Of a stretch of DNA of 64,000 nucleotides, positions 1 through 6,966 are shown piece by piece. Numbering within the stretch: position 1 is the first letter of the stretch; every line of letters begins with the position of its first letter. The position numbers and the translations under genes were made by a program. Source of the DNA: Christensenellaceae bacterium (GTDB lineage: Bacteria; Bacillota; Clostridia; Christensenellales; Borkfalkiaceae); NCBI GenBank assembly GCA_948890655.1, contig CAQTYU010000003.1:1-64000 (forward strand), given 5' to 3'. The notes beneath the pieces were generated by a model. It was given only the letters and a program-made list of their open reading frames with translations. It was not told where the DNA came from and made no database searches.

Positions 1-36
1 CCGCAGTTCTTCGACGATGACGAAACCTACAACTGA
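1..36 (+). CDS. C-terminal end of a truncated gene
   Basis: Frame 1 is open from the window edge and ends PQFFDDDETYN before TGA. Only 11 residues are visible, so no family can be named. It is followed at once by a terminator-like hairpin and by the right end of a mobile cassette. By analogy with the island at 12901-20895, where the rightward gene next to this end is a serine recombinase, it is probably a gene carried by that cassette. That assignment is inference. Confidence 0.45.
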   Translation, partial: PQFFDDDETYN

Positions 37-60
37 CACAAGCAACTAAACCAAGACAAG

Positions 61-140
61 AGAAAAGGCGTGGCTTCACGCCACGCCTAATTCTCGTTCG
101 CCTACGGCTTACCTAATATCCCCTATGGGAATTACGGTAA
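61..140 (+). mobile_element. Right end of a terminator-targeting cassette (body lies upstream of the window)
   Basis: A perfect 9-bp hairpin (AGGCGTGGC, loop TTCAC, at 66-88) is followed by CCCTATGGGAATTACGGTAA at 121-140. The same order, hairpin then this terminal motif, occurs at 3595-3665 and, inverted, at 50155-50224. Immediately outside, 141-160 (ggcggaagcccttttatttt) looks like the right arm and U-tract of an intrinsic terminator, as at the other copies. Its left arm would be outside the window. Confidence 0.6.
66..93 (+). terminator. Hairpin after the truncated gene
   Basis: The stem AGGCGTGGC / GCCACGCCT is a perfect 9 bp with a 5-nt loop, 30 nt after the stop codon. The U-tract is weak. 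It occupies the same place as the rightward hairpins of the other cassettes. Confidence 0.5.
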
Positions 141-202
141 GGCGGAAGCCCTTTTATTTTGTAAACGCGCATGGTTAAAAACCTTCAGCCGTTTCCGTAA
201 AT

Positions 203-745
203 TCAAATTTTAACCTCTTTAAAAACCTTTCCGTCCAACGTTTTAAAATAAAAAGTTCCGCAATCGAAAAGGATATACCCGTGCGCGCTGTTCTCTTTCG
301 GCAAAGAAACCGAACCGGGGTTGAGGTGCAGATATTTTCCACCGTCTGCCGTAACGCTTTCGCAGAGCGGCACGTGCGTGTGTCCGGTAATATAAACGTC
401 CTTTTCGCCGAGAGGCGGAACTTCCCTGTGCCCGTGCGAAAGGTAAATATTCACGCCGTCCGCGTAAACCGCGGCGTAATCCGGACTTATCGCAAAAGGC
501 AAAACCATCTGGTCCACCTCGCTGTCGCAGTTCCCGCGCACGCACAAAATCTTTCGTTTAACCGCGCTCAGGGCTTCGGCAACCTTGGCGGGGGCGTAAT
601 CTTCCGGCAAAGGGTTTCGCGGTCCGTGATATAAAATATCTCCGAGCAAAAGCAGCTTGTCCGCACCCTCGCGCTCAAAGGCCTTCAAAAGCTCCGTGCA
701 GTATTTAAAAGAACCGTGAATATCGCTCGCAATCACAAATTTCAT
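203..745 (-). CDS. yfcE: YfcE/MJ0936-type metallophosphoesterase
   Basis: This 180-residue protein has the calcineurin-like phosphoesterase metal motifs in order: DIHG near residue 8, GDI near 35, GNCD near 71, SHGH near 103 and GHTH near 121. Length and motif spacing fit the small bacterial YfcE/MJ0936 phosphodiesterases, whose natural substrate is not settled. It overlaps the preceding HAD gene by 4 bp (ATGA), so the two are translationally coupled and transcribed from the promoter at 1537-1566. The family call is firm; the substrate is unknown. Confidence 0.85.
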   Translation of the reverse strand: MKFVIASDIHGSFKYCTELLKAFEREGADKLLLLGDILYHGPRNPLPEDYAPAKVAEALSAVKRKILCVRGNCDSEVDQMVLPFAISPDYAAVYADGVNIYLSHGHREVPPLGEKDVYITGHTHVPLCESVTADGGKYLHLNPGSVSLPKENSAHGYILFDCGTFYFKTLDGKVFKEVKI

Positions 746-1530
746 AAAAGCTCCTCCAATTTTTTAATAACTCCAAAATCCGCGTTCGAAGGAACAACGT
801 ATTTAAATCTTTCTTTAAGTGTCGAAAACGCATTCGCCACAACGTAAGGGTTTCCGCAAACTTCCAGCATTTCAAAATCGTTCATATGGTCGCCGAACGC
901 CATACATTCACCGCGTTCAACGCCAAGTTTTTTCATAAGTTCGCAAAGCGCGTTCCCCTTGTTCGCAAACGGAGTGGAAACGTCCAGCCAGTCGAATCCC
1001 GAAGCCATAACGCGCAGTTCGGCAAGCTTTGGCGCAAGCAGCGGCGCGCCGTGGTTTGCGCTGGGCGGAACTTCATCCCATACCGAAATTTTAATAACGG
1101 AAACGAGTTGCGCAATTTCTTCAAGCCGCTCAACCTGCCTGCAGGATGAATACGACTTTTCAACCACGCTGATAAACGCGGGATTATCGCTTTCGTAATA
1201 CGCGCAGTCCGCGCAGGACAAAACTGGATAAAGCCCGTTTATTTTCTTAATTTCGCCAAGCGTTTTAACCGTGTCCGCCGCGGATGTCGGTTCTGAATAA
1301 ATTATCCCGCCGCCGTGCCACACCAAACCGCCGTTCTCTGCAATAATCGCAATTTTATCCAGAACCGGAGCAAATAATTTTTTAAGGTTGGGTAACTGCC
1401 GTCCGCTTGCAGGCGCAAAAATTATTCCCTTATCAAACAGTTTTTCAATCAGCGGAAAAAGGTTTTCCGGCAAAACTTTGCTAGGCGGCAAAAGAGTTCC
1501 GTCCAAATCCGACGCCACAAGTTTAATCAT
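742..1530 (-). CDS. Cof-type HAD-superfamily phosphatase
   Basis: The 262-residue protein opens with the HAD nucleophile motif DLDGTLL at residues 8-14 and has the motif IV acidic pair in GDHMNDF near residue 217. The cap between them is typical of the Cof/IIB subfamily, which dephosphorylates sugar phosphates and cofactors such as FMN or PLP. The exact substrate cannot be read from the sequence. The ATG lies six bases from the TAAAAT -10 box with no Shine-Dalgarno, so the mRNA is predicted leaderless. First gene of a two-gene operon with the phosphodiesterase. Confidence 0.85.
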   Translation of the reverse strand: MIKLVASDLDGTLLPPSKVLPENLFPLIEKLFDKGIIFAPASGRQLPNLKKLFAPVLDKIAIIAENGGLVWHGGGIIYSEPTSAADTVKTLGEIKKINGLYPVLSCADCAYYESDNPAFISVVEKSYSSCRQVERLEEIAQLVSVIKISVWDEVPPSANHGAPLLAPKLAELRVMASGFDWLDVSTPFANKGNALCELMKKLGVERGECMAFGDHMNDFEMLEVCGNPYVVANAFSTLKERFKYVVPSNADFGVIKKLEELL

Positions 1531-1536
1531 AAAAAA

Positions 1537-1566
1537 ATTTTACCACAGTCCGCCTTTTTTTGTCAA
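1537..1566 (-). promoter_or_regulatory. Promoter giving a leaderless mRNA for the HAD gene
   Basis: On the minus strand TTGACA (1561-1566), 18-bp spacer and TAAAAT (1537-1542) are followed by only six bases before the ATG at 1530. Transcription would begin at or next to the start codon. Confidence 0.7.
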
Positions 1567-1640
1567 TCCGTTCCGCCCGCCCGCCGTCTTTGTGCACTGC
1601 CGCCCAAACCTTACAAATCTTTTGCGCCGGTTTCAATCCT

Positions 1641-1669
1641 TTGACATATTTATTTTACAGTGTTATATT
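1641..1669 (+). promoter_or_regulatory. Sigma-A promoter of the lipoprotein gene
   Basis: Consensus TTGACA (1641-1646), 17-bp spacer, TATATT (1664-1669). The ribosome binding site AAAGGAG lies just before the ATG at 1726. Confidence 0.8.
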
Positions 1670-1725
1670 ATATACAGAACAAATAAGCGGGTACGCCGCA
1701 AAAGCGTGCTCCAAAAGGAGAAAAG

Positions 1726-2910
1726 ATGAAAAAAATGTCCAAAATCGTTGCGGTAATCGCGGCAATGGCGGTTGCGGTAAGTCTTTGCTTATTCGCAGGC
1801 TGCGGCGGCAATTACAGCGAAACTTACAACGGCGCTCTTTCGGAACAGACTTACACGTCCGAAGAAAAAGCCGCTCAGGCTTTCCTGTCCGAAGAGATAG
1901 GAGGAAGCTCTTCCGTCGTAGTTTATTCAAAAGTTAAGGTTGAAGAAAACGCGCTTTCGGAAGAGGAAGTGGAAAAGCTTGCAATAGAAGATACTTCCGG
2001 CGTTGAATACGTAAAGAAGGCAACCGTATTCTATACCGAATCCAACGTTTCGGCGTATGCGGCGGCAACCGGAACGCAGGACGAATTGCAGCAGATGCTG
2101 TATATCGTCAAATACGTAAACGGCGGATATAAATATTACAGTCCGGCTCTTTCATCAGGCGAAAATCTTACGAAAAGCTATTTTAACGACGTTTTCAACG
2201 GCGAAAGATACGCAAACGTTACCATAAGCGGCAAAATGGCATCTTCCGCAGGCGTTAAAATGTCATATCAGGGCACAAACACGGATACCACCGTTAATAT
2301 CGATATGAGTTATACATATCAGATTACCGAAAACGCAGTTTATCTCAAAATGACGGAAACACAAAGAGCGCCCGACGAAGCAACGGGCAAACCTACAACT
2401 CAGACGGGCGTGGCGGAAGGCTATGTCGTTAAAACAAACAAGGGCTACGTAATGTATTCCAATATATCTGGCTCTTATCAGGTAATGCCGCTTGCGGGTA
2501 TTTCCGGCGGCGCTGATATGGTTTGGGGTTCTATTATCAACGATACCGACCATACCGGCTTTAAAAAGACCGCCACAGGTTTTCAGATGGATAAAGAAAG
2601 TTGCCTTGCGATTATGGAAAGACAGTTCGGCGATATTTTCGAATCATACGAATTCGGCTCGCTCGAAGATTTAATCAAAGAAATGCAGTTCGACTTCTAC
2701 GTAACCGAGGGTAACGTAAGCGGCGTAAAACAAAAGCTCGCTATGGGATTAACCGTAAATGAAAGCGGCGCAAACTTAACCGTTGCGGCGTCTGCGTCTG
2801 CGGATTACAGTTTCTCTAAATTCGGTTCAACTTCCGTAACCGTACCCGAAGACGTTATCGCGGCGATTACGGCAAAGGGCTACACGATAGTAACCGCCCC
2901 TTCGGTTTAA
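1726..2910 (+). CDS. Secreted lipoprotein of unknown function
   Basis: The 394-residue protein starts with a basic, hydrophobic signal sequence (MKKMSKIVAVIAAMAVAVS) and a lipobox ending FAGC near residue 26, so it should be lipidated and held on the outer face of the membrane. The mature part is rich in Ser, Thr, Tyr, Val and Gly and predicts mostly beta structure; no enzymatic motif was seen. It has its own strong promoter and stands alone. Its intrinsic terminator has been split by the cassette at 2936-3670. A role as a binding protein is possible but unproved. Confidence 0.75.
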   Translation: MKKMSKIVAVIAAMAVAVSLCLFAGCGGNYSETYNGALSEQTYTSEEKAAQAFLSEEIGGSSSVVVYSKVKVEENALSEEEVEKLAIEDTSGVEYVKKATVFYTESNVSAYAAATGTQDELQQMLYIVKYVNGGYKYYSPALSSGENLTKSYFNDVFNGERYANVTISGKMASSAGVKMSYQGTNTDTTVNIDMSYTYQITENAVYLKMTETQRAPDEATGKPTTQTGVAEGYVVKTNKGYVMYSNISGSYQVMPLAGISGGADMVWGSIINDTDHTGFKKTATGFQMDKESCLAIMERQFGDIFESYEFGSLEDLIKEMQFDFYVTEGNVSGVKQKLAMGLTVNESGANLTVAASASADYSFSKFGSTSVTVPEDVIAAITAKGYTIVTAPSV

Positions 2911-2917
2911 TTCACTT

Positions 2918-2935
2918 AAAACCAAAAGCTCCCCT
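2918..2935 (+). terminator. Left arm of a split intrinsic terminator
   Basis: These 18 bases are the exact reverse complement of 3671-3688, which is followed by a run of T. Together they would form an 18-bp stem ending the lipoprotein gene, but 735 bp of cassette now separate the arms. Confidence 0.85.
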
Positions 2936-3001
2936 TAAAAGCGCACTTCTCATAGGGAATAAAAAACTAAATTTTTTAGAGTTGCACTTTCAAGCGAGGA
3001 C

Positions 3002-3034
3002 AAAAGCTCTCGAACATATCGTTCGAGAGCTTTT
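3002..3034 (-). terminator. Terminator at the left end of cassette A
   Basis: Stem AAAAGCTCTCGAAC / GTTCGAGAGCTTTT is a 14-bp perfect inverted repeat with a 5-nt loop, directly downstream of the minus-strand cargo gene. Cassette B has a close relative at 50813-50845. Confidence 0.75.
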
Positions 3035-3067
3035 TACTACAAACTATTTAGAAAGACAAATTGAAAT

Positions 3068-3379
3068 TTAAGTAGCTGTCAGGCTTCCGTTATAAATTCC
3101 AGTATTCCATATTTCGTCAAATTCTTCTTTGGAAATAATCGTTGCATAAAAGCCATCTCCCCAGACCTTTGCGTTCAATTCATCAACGGTTGGGATTGGA
3201 CATGCTTCTATGACATCACAATAGGGGTCCTTATCAATCATTACTGTCCTGTCTGCAAAGATTTCTATCTCTCTAAGCGCAAAGCGGTCATTCAAATCGA
3301 CTTCATAAAAATATACCATCGGTAAATCATCAGATTCGTATTCCATAAATAGCTGTATATACTCAATATTCCTTTTCAT
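3068..3379 (-). CDS. Small cassette protein resembling the DUF6881 family
   Basis: A 103-residue soluble protein with no signal or membrane segment. The central stretch (YFYEVD...REIEIFADRT...) and the C-terminal ISKEEFDEIW resemble my recollection of the DUF6881 family, which has no known function and is often found in mobile or immunity-type contexts. I chose ATG 3379, preceded by GAGGTG, over the GTG three codons upstream. It is the only cargo of cassette A and uses the same promoter block as the gene of cassette B. Family call is moderate; function unknown. Confidence 0.6.
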   Translation of the reverse strand: MKRNIEYIQLFMEYESDDLPMVYFYEVDLNDRFALREIEIFADRTVMIDKDPYCDVIEACPIPTVDELNAKVWGDGFYATIISKEEFDEIWNTGIYNGSLTAT

Positions 3380-3451
3380 GACAAACACCTCACAGCAAAT
3401 CCAGATTTTTTAATTCTGATAAATTATTTGGTAACAGACCGCATTATTCTC

Positions 3452-3504
3452 TAAATTACTGTTTATCGTACAATCATTATAGCACGAAAAATGAAAGAAC
3501 GCAA
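3452..3504 (-). promoter_or_regulatory. Promoter and leader block shared by cassettes A and B
   Basis: Minus-strand TTGCGT (3499-3504), 17-bp spacer, TATAAT (3476-3481), then the leader segment at 3452-3472. The leader is nearly identical to 50329-50350 in cassette B, although the downstream genes are unrelated. Confidence 0.75.
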
Positions 3505-3594
3505 CCTATTGAATTTTGCGGGAAATATAAAACATATCTATATCTCACTAGGCTACGAGTAGCCTAGTTCGTCCACGAAAAAAAGTACAGAAAA

Positions 3595-3615
3595 GGCACA
3601 GCTTAATGCTATGCC
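3595..3615 (+). terminator. Rightward hairpin near the right end of cassette A
   Basis: Stem GGCACAGC / GCTATGCC with one mismatch, followed by AAATCTTTTT. No rightward gene precedes it here. In the 8-kb island the equivalent hairpin follows the recombinase, so this looks like a remnant left after loss of a rightward gene. Confidence 0.5.
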
Positions 3616-3670
3616 TAAATCTTTTTATTTGCATTTTATTAAATTCCTTATGGGAATTACCGTAATATCG

Positions 3671-3698
3671 AGGGGAGCTTTTGGTTTTATTTTTTTTA
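3671..3698 (+). terminator. Right arm and U-tract of the split terminator
   Basis: AGGGGAGCTTTTGGTTTT pairs exactly with 2918-2935 and is followed by ATTTTTTTT. From here to 3946 no gene was found. Confidence 0.85.
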
Positions 3699-3798
3699 AT
3701 CACTCCGCCGTCCGTCCGCACGCAATTTTCAGCCGTTCCGGCTGGTCGCTTTTGCCCGTTGGTTCACTCGTAATTTCGGCGGTTGAAAAAACGTGGTC

Positions 3799-3825
3799 AA
3801 GCCGTTTTCAAACGGCTTTTTTAAT
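3799..3825. terminator. Isolated bidirectional hairpin
   Basis: Stem AAGCCGTTT / AAACGGCTT with a 2-base gap, followed by TTTTT. It lies between the split terminator and the end of the cardiolipin synthase gene and could stop transcripts from either side. Confidence 0.5.
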
Positions 3826-3946
3826 TGTGAAAACTGAGTAAAAAGTTGCGTTTTTCGTAAAAAAATGCTCAAAATAAGCCCTTTTTTAAAAGGCAAAATG
3901 TCTGAAAATTACATAAGTTGTCCCGTTTTGTCCATATAAAATCGCG

Positions 3947-5500
3947 TTACATCAAGGGCGCAAACAACCTTAAAACAAAACGCAAAAAGCGTGTGTGCGG
4001 CAAAATTTTATCATCCTTAAACGGCTTTGAAAGCGCAAGGCTCTCCTCAAAGTCGCGCAGCGCCGCCTCGCATATTTTTCCGCCGAAAGCCGCTCCGCAT
4101 TCAAAATTGAAGTGGGTTGACCGGTAGTCCAGGTTATAACTCCCCAAAAACGCAATATCGTCGCAAATAACGCATTTTGCGTGCATGAATCCGGGTGTAA
4201 ATTCAAAAATGCCGGTGCCGCTTAAACTTATTTCCCTTGCATAAGCCTTTGAAAGCCCCAAGGCATACTTTTTATCGGGAATATGCGGAATTATAATTTT
4301 TACGTCAACGTTTCTTTTTGCCGCAAATTCCAATGCGGATAAAACTTTGGCGCTTCCGCAAAGGTAAGGAGTCGTAATGTAAACGCGCTTTTTCGCGTTG
4401 TTCACAGCGTAAATAAAAGCGTCTTCAAAAAACGTCCTGTGCGGCGGGCTGTCGTAAAAAGGTAAACATTCAAATTCACCGTTCAAAGGAAGTTTAATTG
4501 TAAAATCACGGTGTTTTTTGCGTTTTTTAAGTGCTTTTCCGTCGTTTTTGCACAAATTGCCCCCGCCGTCCGTGCACGAACAACCCCAAACGGATAAAAA
4601 CATTCCTTCAAAAATCTTTGCCGCCGCACCGAAAACTGCAACGCCAGTGTCCTTCCAGTAGCCGTAAGGACTGGTAATATTCGCGTATTCGTCGGCAAGA
4701 TTGAAACCGCCGGTAAAAGCAACTCTGCCGTCCACCGTTACGATTTTTCTGTGGTCGCGGAAATTTAGCCTTGCACGGGGGAAAGGGGTTAAGCGGTGAA
4801 AAATTTTGACCCTGATACCGCTTGATTTAAGCCTTTTCAACTCTTTCCGGCTTATTCTGAAGGCGGTGCCCACGCCGTCGATAATCAGTTTTACTTCCGC
4901 GCCGTTTTCCCGCGCTTTTTGCACGGCGGTCATAAACGAATTAAAAATTTTGCCCCGCCCGACAATAAAGAATTCAACGTAAACGCATTTTTTCGCGCAT
5001 TCGATTTCCCTGCAAACCGCATTAAAAAATTCCGTCCCGCACGAAAAATATTCTGCTCTGTCGTAACCGGCAAGCGCTGTGCCGCAGGTGTTTTCCGCCG
5101 CCGCGGCAAGACTGTAAAGTAAGCTGTTTTTGCTTGAATTGTCGCAATTTTGGTTCGTTTTCGGCGTTTTTTCATTGTTTTTTTCAACTTTAAGTACGCC
5201 GCAAGGTTTTTTCTTCACCGAAGCGAAAAGGTAAATGAGCGCCCCCGCGACGGGCAGAGCCGTTATCAGAACGAACCAGGCGCACTTGACTTCTGGCGCG
5301 CCTCTGCGCGAAAACAGCACGCATGCGGTTATTCCGTTAAAAATCCATATGAACATAAAAGTAAGCGCCAGCGGCATAACCGAAGGGAGCGTAAGGCACA
5401 AAAAAATAATTGCGGCAATTTGCGCCGCAATTAAAACAATATACAAAAAATTAATTGAAAAAATTATTTTTGAAAGTTTGCGCATAAAGATATGCGGCAA
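3947..5500 (-). CDS. cls: Cardiolipin synthase (phospholipase D superfamily)
   Basis: The 517-residue protein has two N-terminal membrane segments (about residues 10-70), then two PLD catalytic motifs: HRKIVTVDGRVAFTGGFNL near residue 255 and HAKCVICDDIAFLGSYN near 435. Two HKD motifs plus the N-terminal membrane region are the layout of bacterial ClsA, which joins phosphatidylglycerol molecules to make cardiolipin at the membrane. Its start codon directly abuts the stop of the upstream dehydrogenase gene, so the pair is co-transcribed. The linker (about residues 95-125) is unusually rich in Lys and Asn. Confidence 0.92.
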   Translation of the reverse strand: MPHIFMRKLSKIIFSINFLYIVLIAAQIAAIIFLCLTLPSVMPLALTFMFIWIFNGITACVLFSRRGAPEVKCAWFVLITALPVAGALIYLFASVKKKPCGVLKVEKNNEKTPKTNQNCDNSSKNSLLYSLAAAAENTCGTALAGYDRAEYFSCGTEFFNAVCREIECAKKCVYVEFFIVGRGKIFNSFMTAVQKARENGAEVKLIIDGVGTAFRISRKELKRLKSSGIRVKIFHRLTPFPRARLNFRDHRKIVTVDGRVAFTGGFNLADEYANITSPYGYWKDTGVAVFGAAAKIFEGMFLSVWGCSCTDGGGNLCKNDGKALKKRKKHRDFTIKLPLNGEFECLPFYDSPPHRTFFEDAFIYAVNNAKKRVYITTPYLCGSAKVLSALEFAAKRNVDVKIIIPHIPDKKYALGLSKAYAREISLSGTGIFEFTPGFMHAKCVICDDIAFLGSYNLDYRSTHFNFECGAAFGGKICEAALRDFEESLALSKPFKDDKILPHTRFLRFVLRLFAPLM

Positions 5501-6523
5501 TCAGAGCACCATTTTCAAGACGGTCATTTTTCCCGTTCTGGGCGAATTCATAAACGCTCCCCTTTCGTCAAGAAGTTCCGCCGGATTGTACTCCGTAAGA
5601 ATTTCTTTTTCAAAAAAGTCTATGTTCACCGCGTTGTGCGTAAGCATATTAATGACTGTATCAGTGTATCCGTAAGCGTTCGAAACGCCTATAACGGTAA
5701 GCCCCTTTTCAAGGACGTCGCGCGAATCTATGCTGGAGTTTCGCGCCGAAGTAATGCTTATTACAACCGTTTTGCCGTCGGCAACCATTCTTGTGGCAAG
5801 CGACAGCGGAAGATGCGTAGTGGCGCAGTAAACCGCCGCGTCGCATAAGTTTCCGCTTGTTGCGTTTTTAACGTTCTCGGTGAGTTCGTCGTCAGCCGCA
5901 TAAGCGTAATATATTCCGCATTTTTTCGCCGTGGCAAGATTTGTGGGGTTGTTATCGATGAGGATAGGTACAATCTTATGGTATTGAAGAACCTGAGCTA
6001 TAATATTGCCCGAAAAACTGCCGCCTACAACGGCAACTCTCTGACCTGCCGAAAGATTTAGTTTGTCGTAAATATTTTCGGCAATACCTATGGTTTCTAT
6101 GCAAAGTGCGTGAAAATCGCTTACGGAATCGGGGAGAGGCGCCACGTCTGTGTAATCGCACACCACAAAATCGCGCATAAATCCGTCAAAGTCCCTGCCG
6201 GCGGATAAAATCCGTGCACAGTTTTTAGGCTTACCCGTTTTGCAGGGCAGACATTCGCCGCATTCGCGCGAGGGATTAAAATAAACGCGCGTGCCCTTTT
6301 CAACGCCGTAACAGTTTTCTCCCGCTTCGGTAACTATACCTACGGCGGCGCGCCCGGGGACTTTGGGATATTCCGCGTCTATTAAACCGTTATATAAAAG
6401 CGCGTCCAAATCCGTAAGCATAAGGTGCGAAACCTTAACTTTAACCTGGGTGGGGGAAGTGACGTTTATGCTGCGCGGCTCGTTTACAAGCGTTTTTGCG
6501 CCTTTTAAAATCCAATTCTCCAT
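5501..6523 (-). CDS. Zinc-type medium-chain alcohol dehydrogenase
   Basis: The 340-residue protein has the MDR fold signatures: a GroES-like N-terminal half with the structural-zinc cysteines in ECGECLPCKTGKPKNC (about residues 87-102) and a Rossmann half with VAVVGGSFSGNIIAQV near residue 165, where the usual GxGxxG is altered to GGSFSGN. The catalytic-zinc Cys found near residue 40 in most members is not obvious (LTDLDALLYNG). Substrate and cofactor cannot be given. First gene of the operon with cls; its promoter places the ATG only about five bases from the likely transcription start. Confidence 0.8.
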   Translation of the reverse strand: MENWILKGAKTLVNEPRSINVTSPTQVKVKVSHLMLTDLDALLYNGLIDAEYPKVPGRAAVGIVTEAGENCYGVEKGTRVYFNPSRECGECLPCKTGKPKNCARILSAGRDFDGFMRDFVVCDYTDVAPLPDSVSDFHALCIETIGIAENIYDKLNLSAGQRVAVVGGSFSGNIIAQVLQYHKIVPILIDNNPTNLATAKKCGIYYAYAADDELTENVKNATSGNLCDAAVYCATTHLPLSLATRMVADGKTVVISITSARNSSIDSRDVLEKGLTVIGVSNAYGYTDTVINMLTHNAVNIDFFEKEILTEYNPAELLDERGAFMNSPRTGKMTVLKMVL

Positions 6524-6535
6524 AACTTATTGCTC

Positions 6536-6564
6536 ATTATACGCTAAAGAGCAAATATTTGCAA
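6536..6564 (-). promoter_or_regulatory. Promoter of the dehydrogenase-cls operon
   Basis: Minus-strand TTGCAA (6559-6564), 17-bp spacer, TATAAT (6536-6541). The ATG is 12 bases from the -10 box, giving a leader of about five bases without a Shine-Dalgarno. Confidence 0.7.
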
Positions 6565-6618
6565 CTAAAAAAGGGGAGAAAATTTTTTGCGGGATTTTAA
6601 AAGACGGCGGAAAAACAA

Positions 6619-6648
6619 TTGACTATTCAAGATTAATTGTTATATAAT
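6619..6648 (+). promoter_or_regulatory. Promoter of rpmE
   Basis: TTGACT (6619-6624), 18-bp spacer, TATAAT (6643-6648), then a purine-rich leader with GAGGTG before the ATG. Confidence 0.75.
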
Positions 6649-6685
6649 AGTCGGGTAATAGAAGAATTTAAGCGAGGTGATAGCT

Positions 6686-6889
6686 ATGAAGCCCGAAATA
6701 CATCCCGAATACCACGAGGTAACGGTTGTGTGCGCTTGCGGTGCTACTTTCACGACAGGCACTACTAAAAACGTAGAAACGTTGAAGGTCGATATCTGCA
6801 ATAAGTGCCATCCTTTCTTCACCGGTAAACAAAAGCTTGTCGATACAGGCGGCCGTGTAGATAAGTTCAAGAAAAGATACAATATTTAA
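6686..6889 (+). CDS. rpmE: 50S ribosomal protein L31, zinc-binding form
   Basis: A 67-residue protein starting MKPEIHPEYHEVTVVCACG, typical of bL31. The metal ligands are present (CACG near 16 and CNKC near 35), so this is the zinc-containing C+ form. I chose ATG 6686, seven bases after GAGGTG, over the in-frame GTG at 6677 that overlaps the ribosome binding site. It ends in a strong terminator, so it is its own transcription unit ahead of the DUF1385-prmC and prfA genes, a neighbourhood common in Clostridia. Confidence 0.95.
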   Translation: MKPEIHPEYHEVTVVCACGATFTTGTTKNVETLKVDICNKCHPFFTGKQKLVDTGGRVDKFKKRYNI

Positions 6890-6896
6890 AGAATAC

Positions 6897-6926
6897 GGCT
6901 CCAAAATCGTTTTGGAGCCTTCTTTT
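6897..6926 (+). terminator. Terminator of rpmE
   Basis: Stem GGCTCCAAAA / TTTTGGAGCC with a 3-nt loop and a TTCTTTT tail. Confidence 0.9.
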
Positions 6927-6966
6927 AAATTAGCATTTTAAGTAAAAATAAGCGGTCGGTAGGGAA

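Larger units (their letters stand above)
2936..3670. mobile_element. Cassette A, 735 bp, inserted inside a terminator hairpin
   Basis: The left end has CATAGGGAAT (2951-2960) and the right end CCTTATGGGAATTACCGTAA (3646-3665), which are inverted relatives. Inside lie a leftward terminator (3002-3034), one leftward gene, its promoter, a perfect 9-bp palindrome (3547-3568) and a rightward hairpin (3595-3615). Cassette B at 50153-50884 has the same ends, hairpins and promoter in inverse orientation and nearly the same size, but a different gene. There is no recombinase inside, so movement would need help in trans. The 8-kb island at 12901-20895 has the same end structure plus a recombinase. Confidence 0.75.

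Noticed and set aside
3611..3841. 76-codon open frame crossing the right end of cassette A
   Set aside because: It crosses the cassette border and the split terminator, has no ribosome binding site and resembles no protein.
5235..5675. 146-codon frame opposite the cardiolipin synthase gene
   Set aside because: It is an antisense shadow that crosses the junction of two well-supported genes.
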